Assembly (NCBI GenBank): GCA_964385305.1
Contig: CAYLOP010000126.1
Location: 1-9,048 of the forward strand
Source of the DNA: CAYLOP01 sp964385305
GTDB lineage: Bacteria > Chloroflexota > Anaerolineae > Anaerolineales > E44-bin32
DNA length: 9,048 bases
Reading direction: 5' to 3'
This document shows, in pieces, positions 1 to 6,450 of the stretch (positions within the stretch are counted from its first letter, which is position 1; every line of letters begins with the position of its first letter). A model generated the notes under the pieces. It searched no databases, was not told the origin of the DNA, and was given only the letters and a program-made list of their open reading frames with translations. The position numbers and the translations under genes were made by a program.

Positions 1-816
1 GATTCCCCCTACGCGGCCTTCCTCATTGGAGATCTGGCAGAACTTCCACTTATAGACATACTCGGCTTTGCGCATCTCAAGGTCTTTGCGATCCTTGTGC
101 AAGATGCCTTTGCTGTCCACGTGGCGGCATAGGGCCGGGGTGGCTCCGGAGGCATAGATCAAGCGAGCACAGGCCACGTTGGCCGCGCCGGTGCCGACGA
201 ATGCAATGGAAACCTCCTCGAGCTTTTTCCCGGCAATCTTGAGCGCGTTCATTAAGCCTGCAAGCGTGACTGTCGCCGTCCCTTGCTGATCGTCGTGCCA
301 AATGGGGATTTCTGCCCGCTCGCGCAGGGTGTCTAGTACGTGGAAGCACTTCGGCTGAGAGATGTCTTCGAGATTGACACCACCGAATCCGGGCTGGATG
401 AGGAGTACGGTTTCGATGATCTTATCTGGGTCCTTTGTGTCGAGCATGATAGGCCAGGCATCGATACCGCCTAGGTATTTATAGAGCAGAGCCTTGCCTT
501 CCATCACGGGCAAGCCTGCCTTAGGGCCGATATCACCCAAACCTAGAACGCGAGTGCCGTCCGATACGACAGCAACAGTGTTCCCTTTATGGGTGTGCTC
601 GTACACCAACTCCGGATCCTTCTCGATCGCACGACACGGGGCCGCGACACCCGGTGTGTACCAGATGGCGAAATCGTTAAAATCGCGGACGCAGGCTTTC
701 AGCGCGGTCTCTACCTTTCCCTTATAGAAGGGATGAAGACGCAACGCATCTTCTGAAGGCTGTTGCGCTTTCTTGAGCAATTCATCTACATTGACTGATT
801 CGGCCATCTTGGCCAT
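1..816 (-). CDS. Malic enzyme (malate dehydrogenase, oxaloacetate-decarboxylating), 3' end cut by window
   Basis: Oxidatively decarboxylates malate to pyruvate and CO2 with NAD(P)+, or runs in reverse. The first 272 residues are present and the frame is open to the left edge; the family usually has about 400-480 residues, so the C-terminal part is missing only because the window ends. Seen: YTPGVAAPC (residues 53-61, with the family's catalytic Tyr), GLGDIGPKAGLPVMEGKALL (92-111, with the catalytic Lys at 108), NLEDISQP (148-155) and HDDQQGTA (174-181), which supply the acidic metal ligands, then a nucleotide-binding start FVGTGAANVA (206-215). The start is fixed by AAGGAGG at 825-831, 8 bases upstream; the second Met (codon 4) lies too far from it. 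It follows acsE in the same direction after 84 bases, so it may be co-transcribed. A TATAAA-like box (852-857, minus strand) without a clear -35 leaves a separate promoter possible. NAD versus NADP preference cannot be read here. Confidence 0.93.
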   Translation of the reverse strand, partial: MAKMAESVNVDELLKKAQQPSEDALRLHPFYKGKVETALKACVRDFNDFAIWYTPGVAAPCRAIEKDPELVYEHTHKGNTVAVVSDGTRVLGLGDIGPKAGLPVMEGKALLYKYLGGIDAWPIMLDTKDPDKIIETVLLIQPGFGGVNLEDISQPKCFHVLDTLRERAEIPIWHDDQQGTATVTLAGLMNALKIAGKKLEEVSIAFVGTGAANVACARLIYASGATPALCRHVDSKGILHKDRKDLEMRKAEYVYKWKFCQISNEEGRVGGI

Positions 817-863
817 ATCCAGAACCTCCTTGGTAAAGGAAATAGGTTGCCTTTATACACAAC

Positions 864-902
864 TGAAGCGGAGCTTCATTACAGGCGAAGTCTCTTGAGA
901 CT
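864..902 (-). other. Two small inverted repeats between acsE and the malic enzyme
   Basis: In transcript order, agtctc-tt-gagact (889-902; 6-base arms, 2-base centre) overlaps the acsE stop codon. It is followed by tgaagc-gga-gcttca (864-878; 6-base arms, 3-base loop). Neither is followed by a U-run on the minus strand, so they do not make a convincing intrinsic terminator. They could be weak RNA structures at the acsE 3' end or chance. Confidence 0.3.
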
Positions 903-1824
903 ATAGCTTCAAATAAGAATCGGCATAGATCACTTTGTTGAGGAAAACTTGAACGGTTTTCCAGATTTCGGCTTGTTCTGGATCCGACATGTCAACTTGA
1001 TCGGGTGTGAGTTCTTCCATGGCTGCCATAGCGTCGTACAGCTTGAGGTATAGCGCGCCAGCGCCGGTGCTGGTGTCGCGTGTCTCTATGATGCGGATGG
1101 CCTCCATGAGTTTGGAGTCCAACGGATCCATAATGGCAGCGTCGAGTCCGACAGCCATAAGCATAACCAAGTAAACACGATTCAGTAAGGGTCGCATCTC
1201 AAATGGAACCTGATTGGATACATTGGATAGCCCGACGACGGTCATCGGCGGCGGGTCCATCAACATCTTGATCATGCGTACCGTTTCGATAGCTTCAGGG
1301 ACGAATTCCTGCATACCCGAGACCGTCAGGATAAGCGGGTCGACATAGAGGTTCTCCATTGGAATGCCGACTTCCTCAGCACGCGGGATGAGCTTTTCCA
1401 TGGCGATGCCAATACGAGCGTCCGCGCTCACCGGGATTCCGCTTTTCTCCAGGCAAAGTGCAATGAGTTTGGCGCCGTACTTGGCCGCCAATGGCGGGAC
1501 ATTCGCCAGGCGCTCCTCTTCGGCGGATGTTGAATTGACGACGGCGTTCGATCCCATCCTCTTGAGGCCCGTTTCGATGGCAGCCAGATTTGTGGTATCG
1601 AAGGAGATCGTCATCCCTGGAACCGCTTCTTGCATGCAATCGAGCAGCCAATCGACGACCTCAGGTCCATCCTTCTTGCGTGGACCGATGTTCAGGTCGA
1701 TGACGTCAGCGCCAGCCGCCTGCTGTTTGCGGGCTAGATCGACGAAGAATCCCCCGTCCCTCTCTTTGAGGGCTTCTTTGACCTTCGGTGAGACGATATG
1801 AATGTTCTCTCCGATCTTATACAT
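901..1824 (-). CDS. acsE: 5-methyltetrahydrofolate:corrinoid/iron-sulfur protein Co-methyltransferase (MeTr)
   Basis: Transfers the methyl group of CH3-tetrahydrofolate to Co(I) of CoFeSP, joining the methyl and carbonyl branches of the Wood-Ljungdahl pathway. It is a cytoplasmic pterin-binding TIM barrel of 307 residues. Seen: DLNIGP (43-48), SFDTTN (74-79), NSTSAEEERL (97-106), DPLIL (162-166) and GLSNVSNQ (198-205). D76, N97, D162 and N201 fall where the Moorella enzyme has D75, N96, D160 and N199, the pterin/active-site residues (Moorella numbering from memory). The Moorella protein has about 262 residues; the extra length is an insertion at roughly residues 243-288, and the usual final helix (FLNKVIYADSYLKL) follows it. 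Start: AGGAG at 1832-1836, 7 bases before the ATG. It lies 41 bases after cooC in the same direction and ends the acsV-cooC-acsE block. The family is secure; the role of the insertion is unknown. Confidence 0.95.
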   Translation of the reverse strand: MYKIGENIHIVSPKVKEALKERDGGFFVDLARKQQAAGADVIDLNIGPRKKDGPEVVDWLLDCMQEAVPGMTISFDTTNLAAIETGLKRMGSNAVVNSTSAEEERLANVPPLAAKYGAKLIALCLEKSGIPVSADARIGIAMEKLIPRAEEVGIPMENLYVDPLILTVSGMQEFVPEAIETVRMIKMLMDPPPMTVVGLSNVSNQVPFEMRPLLNRVYLVMLMAVGLDAAIMDPLDSKLMEAIRIIETRDTSTGAGALYLKLYDAMAAMEELTPDQVDMSDPEQAEIWKTVQVFLNKVIYADSYLKL

Positions 1825-1865
1825 AGTTCCTCTCCTGTGGTTGGGTCGTTAGATCGAACAGACGG

Positions 1866-2633
1866 TTATAAGGAATTGATGATCTTTCCAGTCAACTCCT
1901 CCACGGCTTGATAGGCTGGTGAGTTTCCATTCAGATTGACAAGCGGTTGGCCTAAAGCGTCGAGCCGGTTCACATTCTCATCTGTCGGGATGATGGCGGT
2001 GATCCCCACGTCGAGTCCGTCGATGGCTTCCTGAAGGGGTTGGGGCAGTTCACCCGCAACCCGGTTGACGATGAGCATGATGTCTTTGATGTTGACGTCG
2101 ACCTCTTTGGCAAGATCAATCATTCCCGCCGCAGTTCGCACACCACGTATTGTAGGATCTGTGACGAGCAGCAGTAGGTCGACATCTCGCGTGGTTCGGC
2201 GGCTGATATGCTCCATGCCGGCCTCATTGTCGATTACGACATATTCGTACGATCCGCCAATGGTATCCAGTATCTCCCTCAATATGTGATTGAAGGCGCA
2301 GTAGCACCCGGGTCCTTCTGGGCGCCCCATGGCGATGAGATCCATTTTCTGCCCTTCTTCGATAGCCATGCGCACTTCTCGATCAAGGTAGTCATGGCGT
2401 GAAATTGAAACCCCAAGCTTGCCAGACTGGGCGGCTTCGGTCATCGCCTCGCGTATCTCTCCGACTGTGCTAGGCATCGGGTAGCCAAGTGCGAGGTGAA
2501 GATTCGAAGCCGGATCGGCGTCAATCGCCAGCATCGGTCCTCGAACTCTCGGCGTCAGCGTGTGCAGGAGTAACGCGGCGACGGTAGTTTTTCCTGTACC
2601 ACCCTTCCCCGCAAATGCGATCGTTTTTGTCAT
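1866..2633 (-). CDS. cooC: CooC/AcsF-type nickel-insertion ATPase for CODH/ACS maturation
   Basis: MinD/SIMIBI-class P-loop ATPase of 255 residues that helps load nickel into the metal clusters of CO dehydrogenase (CooC) or acetyl-CoA synthase (AcsF). Seen: deviant Walker A GKGGTGKTT (9-17) with the signature first Lys at 10; switch I region DADPASNLHLALG (38-50); the C-x-C pair C110/C112 in GCYC, which in CooC binds metal at the dimer interface; Walker B-like VVIDNEAGMEH (132-142); and a nucleotide-base region at VNRVAG (189-194). Start: GAGGG at 2640-2644, 6 bases before the ATG. It sits between acsV and acsE in the same direction. Sequence alone cannot separate a CODH-specific CooC from an ACS-specific AcsF; the absence of a CODH gene here and its place among acs genes make an AcsB-directed role plausible. 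Confidence 0.93.
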   Translation of the reverse strand: MTKTIAFAGKGGTGKTTVAALLLHTLTPRVRGPMLAIDADPASNLHLALGYPMPSTVGEIREAMTEAAQSGKLGVSISRHDYLDREVRMAIEEGQKMDLIAMGRPEGPGCYCAFNHILREILDTIGGSYEYVVIDNEAGMEHISRRTTRDVDLLLLVTDPTIRGVRTAAGMIDLAKEVDVNIKDIMLIVNRVAGELPQPLQEAIDGLDVGITAIIPTDENVNRLDALGQPLVNLNGNSPAYQAVEELTGKIINSL

Positions 2634-2747
2634 TCAAAACCCTCATTCATGTTTACATGTGTTCTAGAGGGGCTTCCCGACATGCACGTCAGTGGGCTCC
2701 TAGATTGTAGGGAGTGCTGCCTGGTGGGTTATGCGCCCTCGTTATCT
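2634..2747 (-). other. acsV-cooC intergenic spacer with a small palindrome
   Basis: This 114-base spacer is longer than most others in the cluster. It contains the 12-base palindrome catgt-tt-acatg (2648-2659) just upstream of the cooC ribosome-binding site. No U-run follows a strong stem, and no clear -35/-10 pair was seen on the minus strand. It may hold a weak internal promoter, an operator-like site or only an RNA structure. Confidence 0.25.
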
Positions 2748-4658
2748 TCAAAGTGTTTTTTCTCTCTCCCATATCTCTGCCACGCTTGGGAAACGTGCTA
2801 TTTCTGTGTGCGGTAAGAATAGCGCAGCGGTGAACGCCTCGAAGAAGGTGTTGTCCGCGGAGAGCTCAATGTACGTCATGCTATCGGCGATCTCGCGGAT
2901 CTGATCCCGAGACTCTCGGGATAGCAACGCAAGGTAACTTCCCCGGACAGCAGTGTTACCGAGAAAGCGAAAGCGATCCCAAGGGAGATCCGGAAGCAAC
3001 CCAATCTTGATGGCGTTTTCGATGTTGATGTATTTCCCGAAAGCACCTCCAACCAAGACCTGCTGGACATCCGCGAGTTCGACACCGACGCTGGTGGCTA
3101 AGACGCTGAACCCCGCATAGATGGCAGCTTTGGCGCGCATGAGGTTGTCTACATCAACCTTCGTCAGGGCGATGTCTTCCCCGGTTTCGGTCTCTTTGCC
3201 CCAGGCGACGACGTATTCTGGTCCGTGATCGCCCATGCGGACACGGGGGGTATTCAGGTCGAGTTTGGGATAGCCGCTGCGATCAATCACACCCGTCACG
3301 AAGAGTTCCGCCAGGAGCGAGATCAAGCCTGAGCCGCAGATCCCACGCGGGGGCTTATTCCCGATAACCCGGATAGTAGGTTCGAAGGTCTCAGAATGGA
3401 CCCAAACCTCTTCGATGGCACCTAGTGTGGCGCGCATGCCGTTTACAACGCCAGCACCCTCGAAGGCAGGGCCGGCAGAGCACGCGCAGGTTACCATCCA
3501 ATCACGTCCACCCAAGACGATCTCGCCGTTGGTGCCAACATCGATGAAGAGCGTCAGGGGTTCCATTTCATGCAAGTGGCTGGAGAGCACGCCAGCTGTG
3601 ATGTCAGCGCCGACATAGGATGCCACACCCGGCAGGCAGTCAACGGTAGCAAGGGGGTTCACGCCCAGTTCAAGCTCGGCGGCGGTGCTTGGCGCCGGAT
3701 GGTTGGCTGTTGGTATGTAGGGCTCCAAGCGTATGCTTTCAGGCGGAAGCTTGAGAAAGAGGTGGATCATGGTGGTGTTGCCAGCCACTGTGACTTTGTA
3801 GATATCCTCGGGAGAGATCCCCGTGCGTTTTTGCAAGCGGGCAAGCAATGTGTGGATGGTCTCACGGACAAGATCTCCCAGTTGCGGGAGACCATCATTT
3901 TTGCTTGCGTAGATAATGCGGGAGATAACGTCCTCACCTCGTGCAATCTGGTCGTTGTACTCGGCAGCTGAGGCCTTAATCTCGCCGCTGCGTAAGTCGA
4001 CAAGATGGGCGGTGACAGTGGTCGTGCCGATATCAATTGCAAGCCCATATATCTCGGGTGCATCTTTGCGTAGATCGAGGATACGAGCGGGCCCAGAGGA
4101 GGGCGCATGCGTTTCAAGCACCACCCAAGGTGACCAATCAGCCTCGCGCAGGACAAGCCCGAGCTTGCGTAATGTCGAAAGCGGAACGTCGAGAGGCTCG
4201 AAACCAATCTGCGATAAGGCTTTCTCGATCCTCGTAAGGTCATCGATATTATCATCCAGCGTCGGCGGGGGGAGCTTGAGGTGGATAGCCCGGATGCTTT
4301 GATGGATTTCGGTTTGGTATTCGAAGGGGATTTCAATCTCGCTTGCAGCTTTGTCGGTTACTAATCGGCGTTGGATCTTTTCCTGTTCAGGAATCGTGAC
4401 CGTGATGTCTCCTTCAACCACCGTCTGGCAGGCTAACACATAGCCAGCCTCGATATCGCTTTGCGAGAGGCGAATCGTCGAGCGCGCGCGCACACCCTCG
4501 CCCTCGATGATCACCGCACAGCGCCCGCAGCGTCCCTGTCCCCCGCAGGGTTGGGCGATCTCGATTTCCGCTTTCTGAATGGCCTCAGAGATTAAGGTAC
4601 CGGTTGGCACCTCGACCATGAGATCCGCTGGGAGGAGTTTAACGTGATGATTTGCCAT
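2748..4658 (-). CDS. acsV: Reductive activator of CoFeSP (RACo): ferredoxin domain plus ASKHA ATPase
   Basis: Uses ATP binding and hydrolysis to drive an electron from its iron-sulfur cluster onto Co(II) of inactivated CoFeSP, restoring Co(I). It has 636 residues, typical for the family. An N-terminal plant-type [2Fe-2S] domain has C38, C44, C47 and C77 (CGGQGRCGRC, then ACQT). A linker/middle domain (about 95-200) follows, then an actin-like ATPase with LAIDIGTTTVTAH (206-218), VAGNTTMIH (291-299), FIDVGTNGEI (371-380), ACSAGPAFEGAG (392-403), GICGSGLI (439-446) and LVGGAFGKY (535-543). The ATG at 4658 is the first possible start because an in-frame TGA lies 12 bases upstream; only AGGA directly abutting the ATG resembles a ribosome-binding site, so initiation looks weak. 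The gene follows acsC after a 433-base gap and leads the acsV-cooC-acsE block. Related DUF4445-type activators serve other corrinoid proteins, but the acs context fits CoFeSP. Confidence 0.94.
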   Translation of the reverse strand: MANHHVKLLPADLMVEVPTGTLISEAIQKAEIEIAQPCGGQGRCGRCAVIIEGEGVRARSTIRLSQSDIEAGYVLACQTVVEGDITVTIPEQEKIQRRLVTDKAASEIEIPFEYQTEIHQSIRAIHLKLPPPTLDDNIDDLTRIEKALSQIGFEPLDVPLSTLRKLGLVLREADWSPWVVLETHAPSSGPARILDLRKDAPEIYGLAIDIGTTTVTAHLVDLRSGEIKASAAEYNDQIARGEDVISRIIYASKNDGLPQLGDLVRETIHTLLARLQKRTGISPEDIYKVTVAGNTTMIHLFLKLPPESIRLEPYIPTANHPAPSTAAELELGVNPLATVDCLPGVASYVGADITAGVLSSHLHEMEPLTLFIDVGTNGEIVLGGRDWMVTCACSAGPAFEGAGVVNGMRATLGAIEEVWVHSETFEPTIRVIGNKPPRGICGSGLISLLAELFVTGVIDRSGYPKLDLNTPRVRMGDHGPEYVVAWGKETETGEDIALTKVDVDNLMRAKAAIYAGFSVLATSVGVELADVQQVLVGGAFGKYINIENAIKIGLLPDLPWDRFRFLGNTAVRGSYLALLSRESRDQIREIADSMTYIELSADNTFFEAFTAALFLPHTEIARFPSVAEIWEREKTL

Positions 4659-4912
4659 TCCTGTTTTTCATCCAATCAAATGCTGAGTGGATTAATCCGA
4701 CCCTGTTTGGTTGAAGGTTTCTGTGATTGCATTGCTGATGTGCGTCGCTTTGAATCGCTCTCGATCCCAGAACCAGCGTATCACGGGGAAGCCATCACGA
4801 GCTGTCTGACCAGCAAAACGCATACTCCGCGGATATGCCCGTGCACATGGGGCAGGGTGGGAGTTGTTCAAGCATGTAGCAGCTATATACGCCACACCTA
4901 CGGCGTCGTATC

Positions 4913-4951
4913 TCAGATAGGGATCCTTGGGTATATGGGAGATACATACAT
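4913..4951 (-). other. Possible 12-residue leader ORF upstream of acsV
   Basis: ATG to TGA encodes MYVSPIYPRIPI. It is preceded by a perfect AGGAGG (4963-4968) at 11 bases, the same spacing seen for acsD, and lies just after the 10-bp hairpin at 4978-5005. The peptide has three Pro in 12 residues and no run of a single regulatory amino acid. It could be a leader peptide, the start of a decayed gene or chance. There is no evidence of translation beyond the ribosome-binding site. Confidence 0.2.
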
Positions 4952-4977
4952 GAGTGATCTTACCTCCTGTTTGCCCA

Positions 4978-5005
4978 AGCCGCCGCTGGTATGGAAGCGG
5001 CGGCT
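4978..5005 (-). other. Perfect 10-bp G+C-rich stem-loop downstream of acsC
   Basis: Arms agccgccgct (4978-4987) and agcggcggct (4996-5005) are perfect complements with an 8-base loop. On the minus-strand transcript it comes 86 bases after the acsC stop and is followed by UGGGC rather than a U-run, so it is not a standard intrinsic terminator. It may protect the acsBDC transcript 3' end, mark a processing site or cause partial (Rho-dependent or attenuated) termination before acsV. Confidence 0.6.
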
Positions 5006-5037
5006 ATAATAGGTCCCCCACACATTAGGTCTAAGTA

Positions 5038-5073
5038 TGGTGGTTTAGCGCTGAACACCAGCGGCTCCCACCA
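5038..5073 (-). other. Nested stem-loop just downstream of acsC
   Basis: An outer 6-bp stem (tggtgg at 5038-5043 with ccacca at 5068-5073) encloses an inner stem cgctg/cagcg with a 5-base loop. It begins 18 bases after the acsC stop codon. No U-run follows. It is weaker than its neighbour at 4978-5005; together they may structure the acsC 3' end. Confidence 0.35.
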
Positions 5074-5091
5074 ATATCGTATCCTGGATTG

Positions 5092-6435
5092 TCAGTTTTT
5101 CCACATCGCTTTCAGATAGGATGTAATATCAACCGCCTCCCTTGGGCCGACCATGATCTCCCAGCCCGGAAGTTCTTCTTCAAGCTCACCAGATAAGACA
5201 GCCACATGTCCAGGAAGAATGATTTTATGATGTGGGACCTTGCTCTCAACGTCGAAGGCTTTCACATCCTTAGCAATGCGTTCGGCGTCAAATTTGCCAG
5301 CAGCCCAGGCCGTGAGTACGCTCATGCCCTCCGAATCGGTGACCAGCAACCACCCAGGAAAGCCGGAGCCATCCACCTCGTTGGCCACAGAGAAGTAGGT
5401 GATGGAGAAGTTAGTTGTTACCATCAAAGGCGAAGATCCATCTGGGGAGTTGATCTCGTACAAGCCCGGCTTGACCTGAATGGGCTTTTGTGGATCGGTG
5501 TAGATGTTCTGGCGCAGGACGAGCAGGGCATACAAGGTGGCAGGGTTGAACGATTCAAGCACGATGAATCCACCGTACTTGGCGATGTGTTCCGAAGCCA
5601 GCAGGGTTTCATCCACTTCCTCAGATGCCCCAGGGAAGGTGATAATGGGATAACCCAGTGCCCGGAAGTTCTGCTTGATCGCCAGGCGTCGTAATGCGGT
5701 TAATTTTTCAAGCGAGTCAAGGTATCCAGAGATCTCCGGATCGAGCACCAGGTCTTCGACTCCTGCCCCTTTGAGTTGCTGTGTGAGTTCAGCCAGAGCA
5801 TCTAGCGTTTCCCCGCGAACGACGAGGGGGACATCCGCTTCTTTAGCGACTTCAGCCATGGCCTCCCAGTTGTCGGCGTCGGCAGCGTACAGAAGCGGTC
5901 GTCTGCCTTCACACGCTGTGAGACCAGACTTCGCGAGTTCGGGCGTGGGGGCGATGAGAATCAGCGGTTTTTTGCTTGCCTCACAGATTGCAGCAACGAT
6001 GGAGCTGTAGGTGGATGCGTCGCCTGATGCCGCCTCAACGGCGAAGCCATTGAGGAAGAGGTCGATGCCAACGTAGTCCACATTGTAGGCTTCGGCTTCC
6101 GCGACCTTGCTTTTAATCTGATCCATATCCTCGGTATCGCGCAGTCGCCAGAAAAGGCCCGGTCTGTGGAAGAAGGTCTTTTCGTGTCGGAACATAACGG
6201 TCTCGTTGCCGACCGCCAGTTCGGACCCATCTCCCTTGATTTCAATCAGGCGGATCGGGGGTGCAGAAGCAGCTTCGAGTTGGGTCTTAGCTTCCTCGCT
6301 GACGTGCGGGCAATCCGTAAGCGTTGCCTGTTTTGCAGCCAATTTCATGGCGAATGCGAGACAAGTCGGATAGCCGCAGTCTTTGCAGTTGGTTTGCGGT
6401 AAGAGTTTATAGATTTGTAGGCCAGAGAGTGCCAT
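5092..6435 (-). CDS. acsC: Corrinoid/iron-sulfur protein large (gamma) subunit
   Basis: Large CoFeSP subunit. It carries the cobamide that receives a methyl group from AcsE and delivers it to the A-cluster of AcsB. It has 447 residues, matching about 446 in Moorella. The N-terminal [4Fe-4S] domain has C17, C20, C25 and C42 (TNCKDCGYPTC, then TDCPH), the cluster that feeds electrons for reductive reactivation. A TIM-barrel domain follows (about 60-320, e.g. YVGIDLFLNGFAVEA at 121-135 and LVLDPEISGYL at 229-239). The C-terminal corrinoid-binding domain (about 330-447) includes TNFSITYFSVANEV (341-354), WLLVTDSEGMSVLTAWAAGKF (start at 362) and KIILPGHVAVLSGELEE (404-420). Start: GGAGGT at 6441-6446, 5 bases before the ATG, lying in the 15 bases between the acsD stop and this gene, so translational coupling with acsD is likely. 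It is followed by a long gap with stem-loops. Confidence 0.97.
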   Translation of the reverse strand: MALSGLQIYKLLPQTNCKDCGYPTCLAFAMKLAAKQATLTDCPHVSEEAKTQLEAASAPPIRLIEIKGDGSELAVGNETVMFRHEKTFFHRPGLFWRLRDTEDMDQIKSKVAEAEAYNVDYVGIDLFLNGFAVEAASGDASTYSSIVAAICEASKKPLILIAPTPELAKSGLTACEGRRPLLYAADADNWEAMAEVAKEADVPLVVRGETLDALAELTQQLKGAGVEDLVLDPEISGYLDSLEKLTALRRLAIKQNFRALGYPIITFPGASEEVDETLLASEHIAKYGGFIVLESFNPATLYALLVLRQNIYTDPQKPIQVKPGLYEINSPDGSSPLMVTTNFSITYFSVANEVDGSGFPGWLLVTDSEGMSVLTAWAAGKFDAERIAKDVKAFDVESKVPHHKIILPGHVAVLSGELEEELPGWEIMVGPREAVDITSYLKAMWKN

Positions 6436-6450
6436 CTTCTACCTCCGCCT

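Larger units (their letters stand above)
4659..5091. other. 433-base gap between acsC and acsV, no convincing gene
   Basis: This is the only long non-coding stretch. It contains two stem-loops near its acsC side (5038-5073 and 4978-5005), a strong AGGAGG (4963-4968, minus strand) in front of a 12-codon ORF (4913-4951), and no clear promoter. A TATTAT-like box near 5007-5012 (minus strand) has no good -35. Longer ORFs on either strand (4692-4895 minus, GTG start; 4644-5009 plus) show no recognisable motif and no good ribosome-binding site. The stretch could be the leader of the acsV-cooC-acsE block, an mRNA processing or stability region, or the remains of a lost gene. Confidence 0.6.

Noticed and set aside
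174..215. HDDQQGTA and GTGAAN in the malic enzyme looked like departures from HDDQHGTA and GAGAAG
   Set aside because: Both are conservative variants that I recall in other malic enzymes, and the catalytic and metal-binding residues are kept. The coordinates given here are residue numbers, corresponding to about bases 172-297.
1364..1801. A 145-codon plus-strand ORF opposite acsE
   Set aside because: It is antisense to conserved AcsE motifs and its Ser/Arg-rich composition is typical of a shadow frame.
3767..4336. A 189-codon minus-strand ORF in another frame of acsV
   Set aside because: It overlaps acsV on the same strand and is rich in Ser, Arg and Pro; the acsV frame carries the ferredoxin and ASKHA motifs.
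4692..4895. A 67-codon minus-strand ORF in the acsC-acsV gap, in the direction of the cluster
   Set aside because: It starts with GTG without a usable ribosome-binding site, and the product has no motif I recognise. It could be a gene remnant but cannot be supported as a gene.
4644..5009. A 121-codon plus-strand ORF spanning the acsC-acsV gap
   Set aside because: It overlaps the acsV start on the opposite strand, lacks a ribosome-binding site, and its product has no recognisable domain; its end coincides with the hairpin region.
5005..5010. Perfect TATAAT on the plus strand as a promoter
   Set aside because: There is no -35-like hexamer at the right distance, it abuts a hairpin arm, and it would only transcribe antisense to acsC.
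5206..5694. A 162-codon plus-strand ORF opposite acsC
   Set aside because: It lies wholly inside the confidently identified acsC on the other strand; such antisense frames are common in genes of this base composition.
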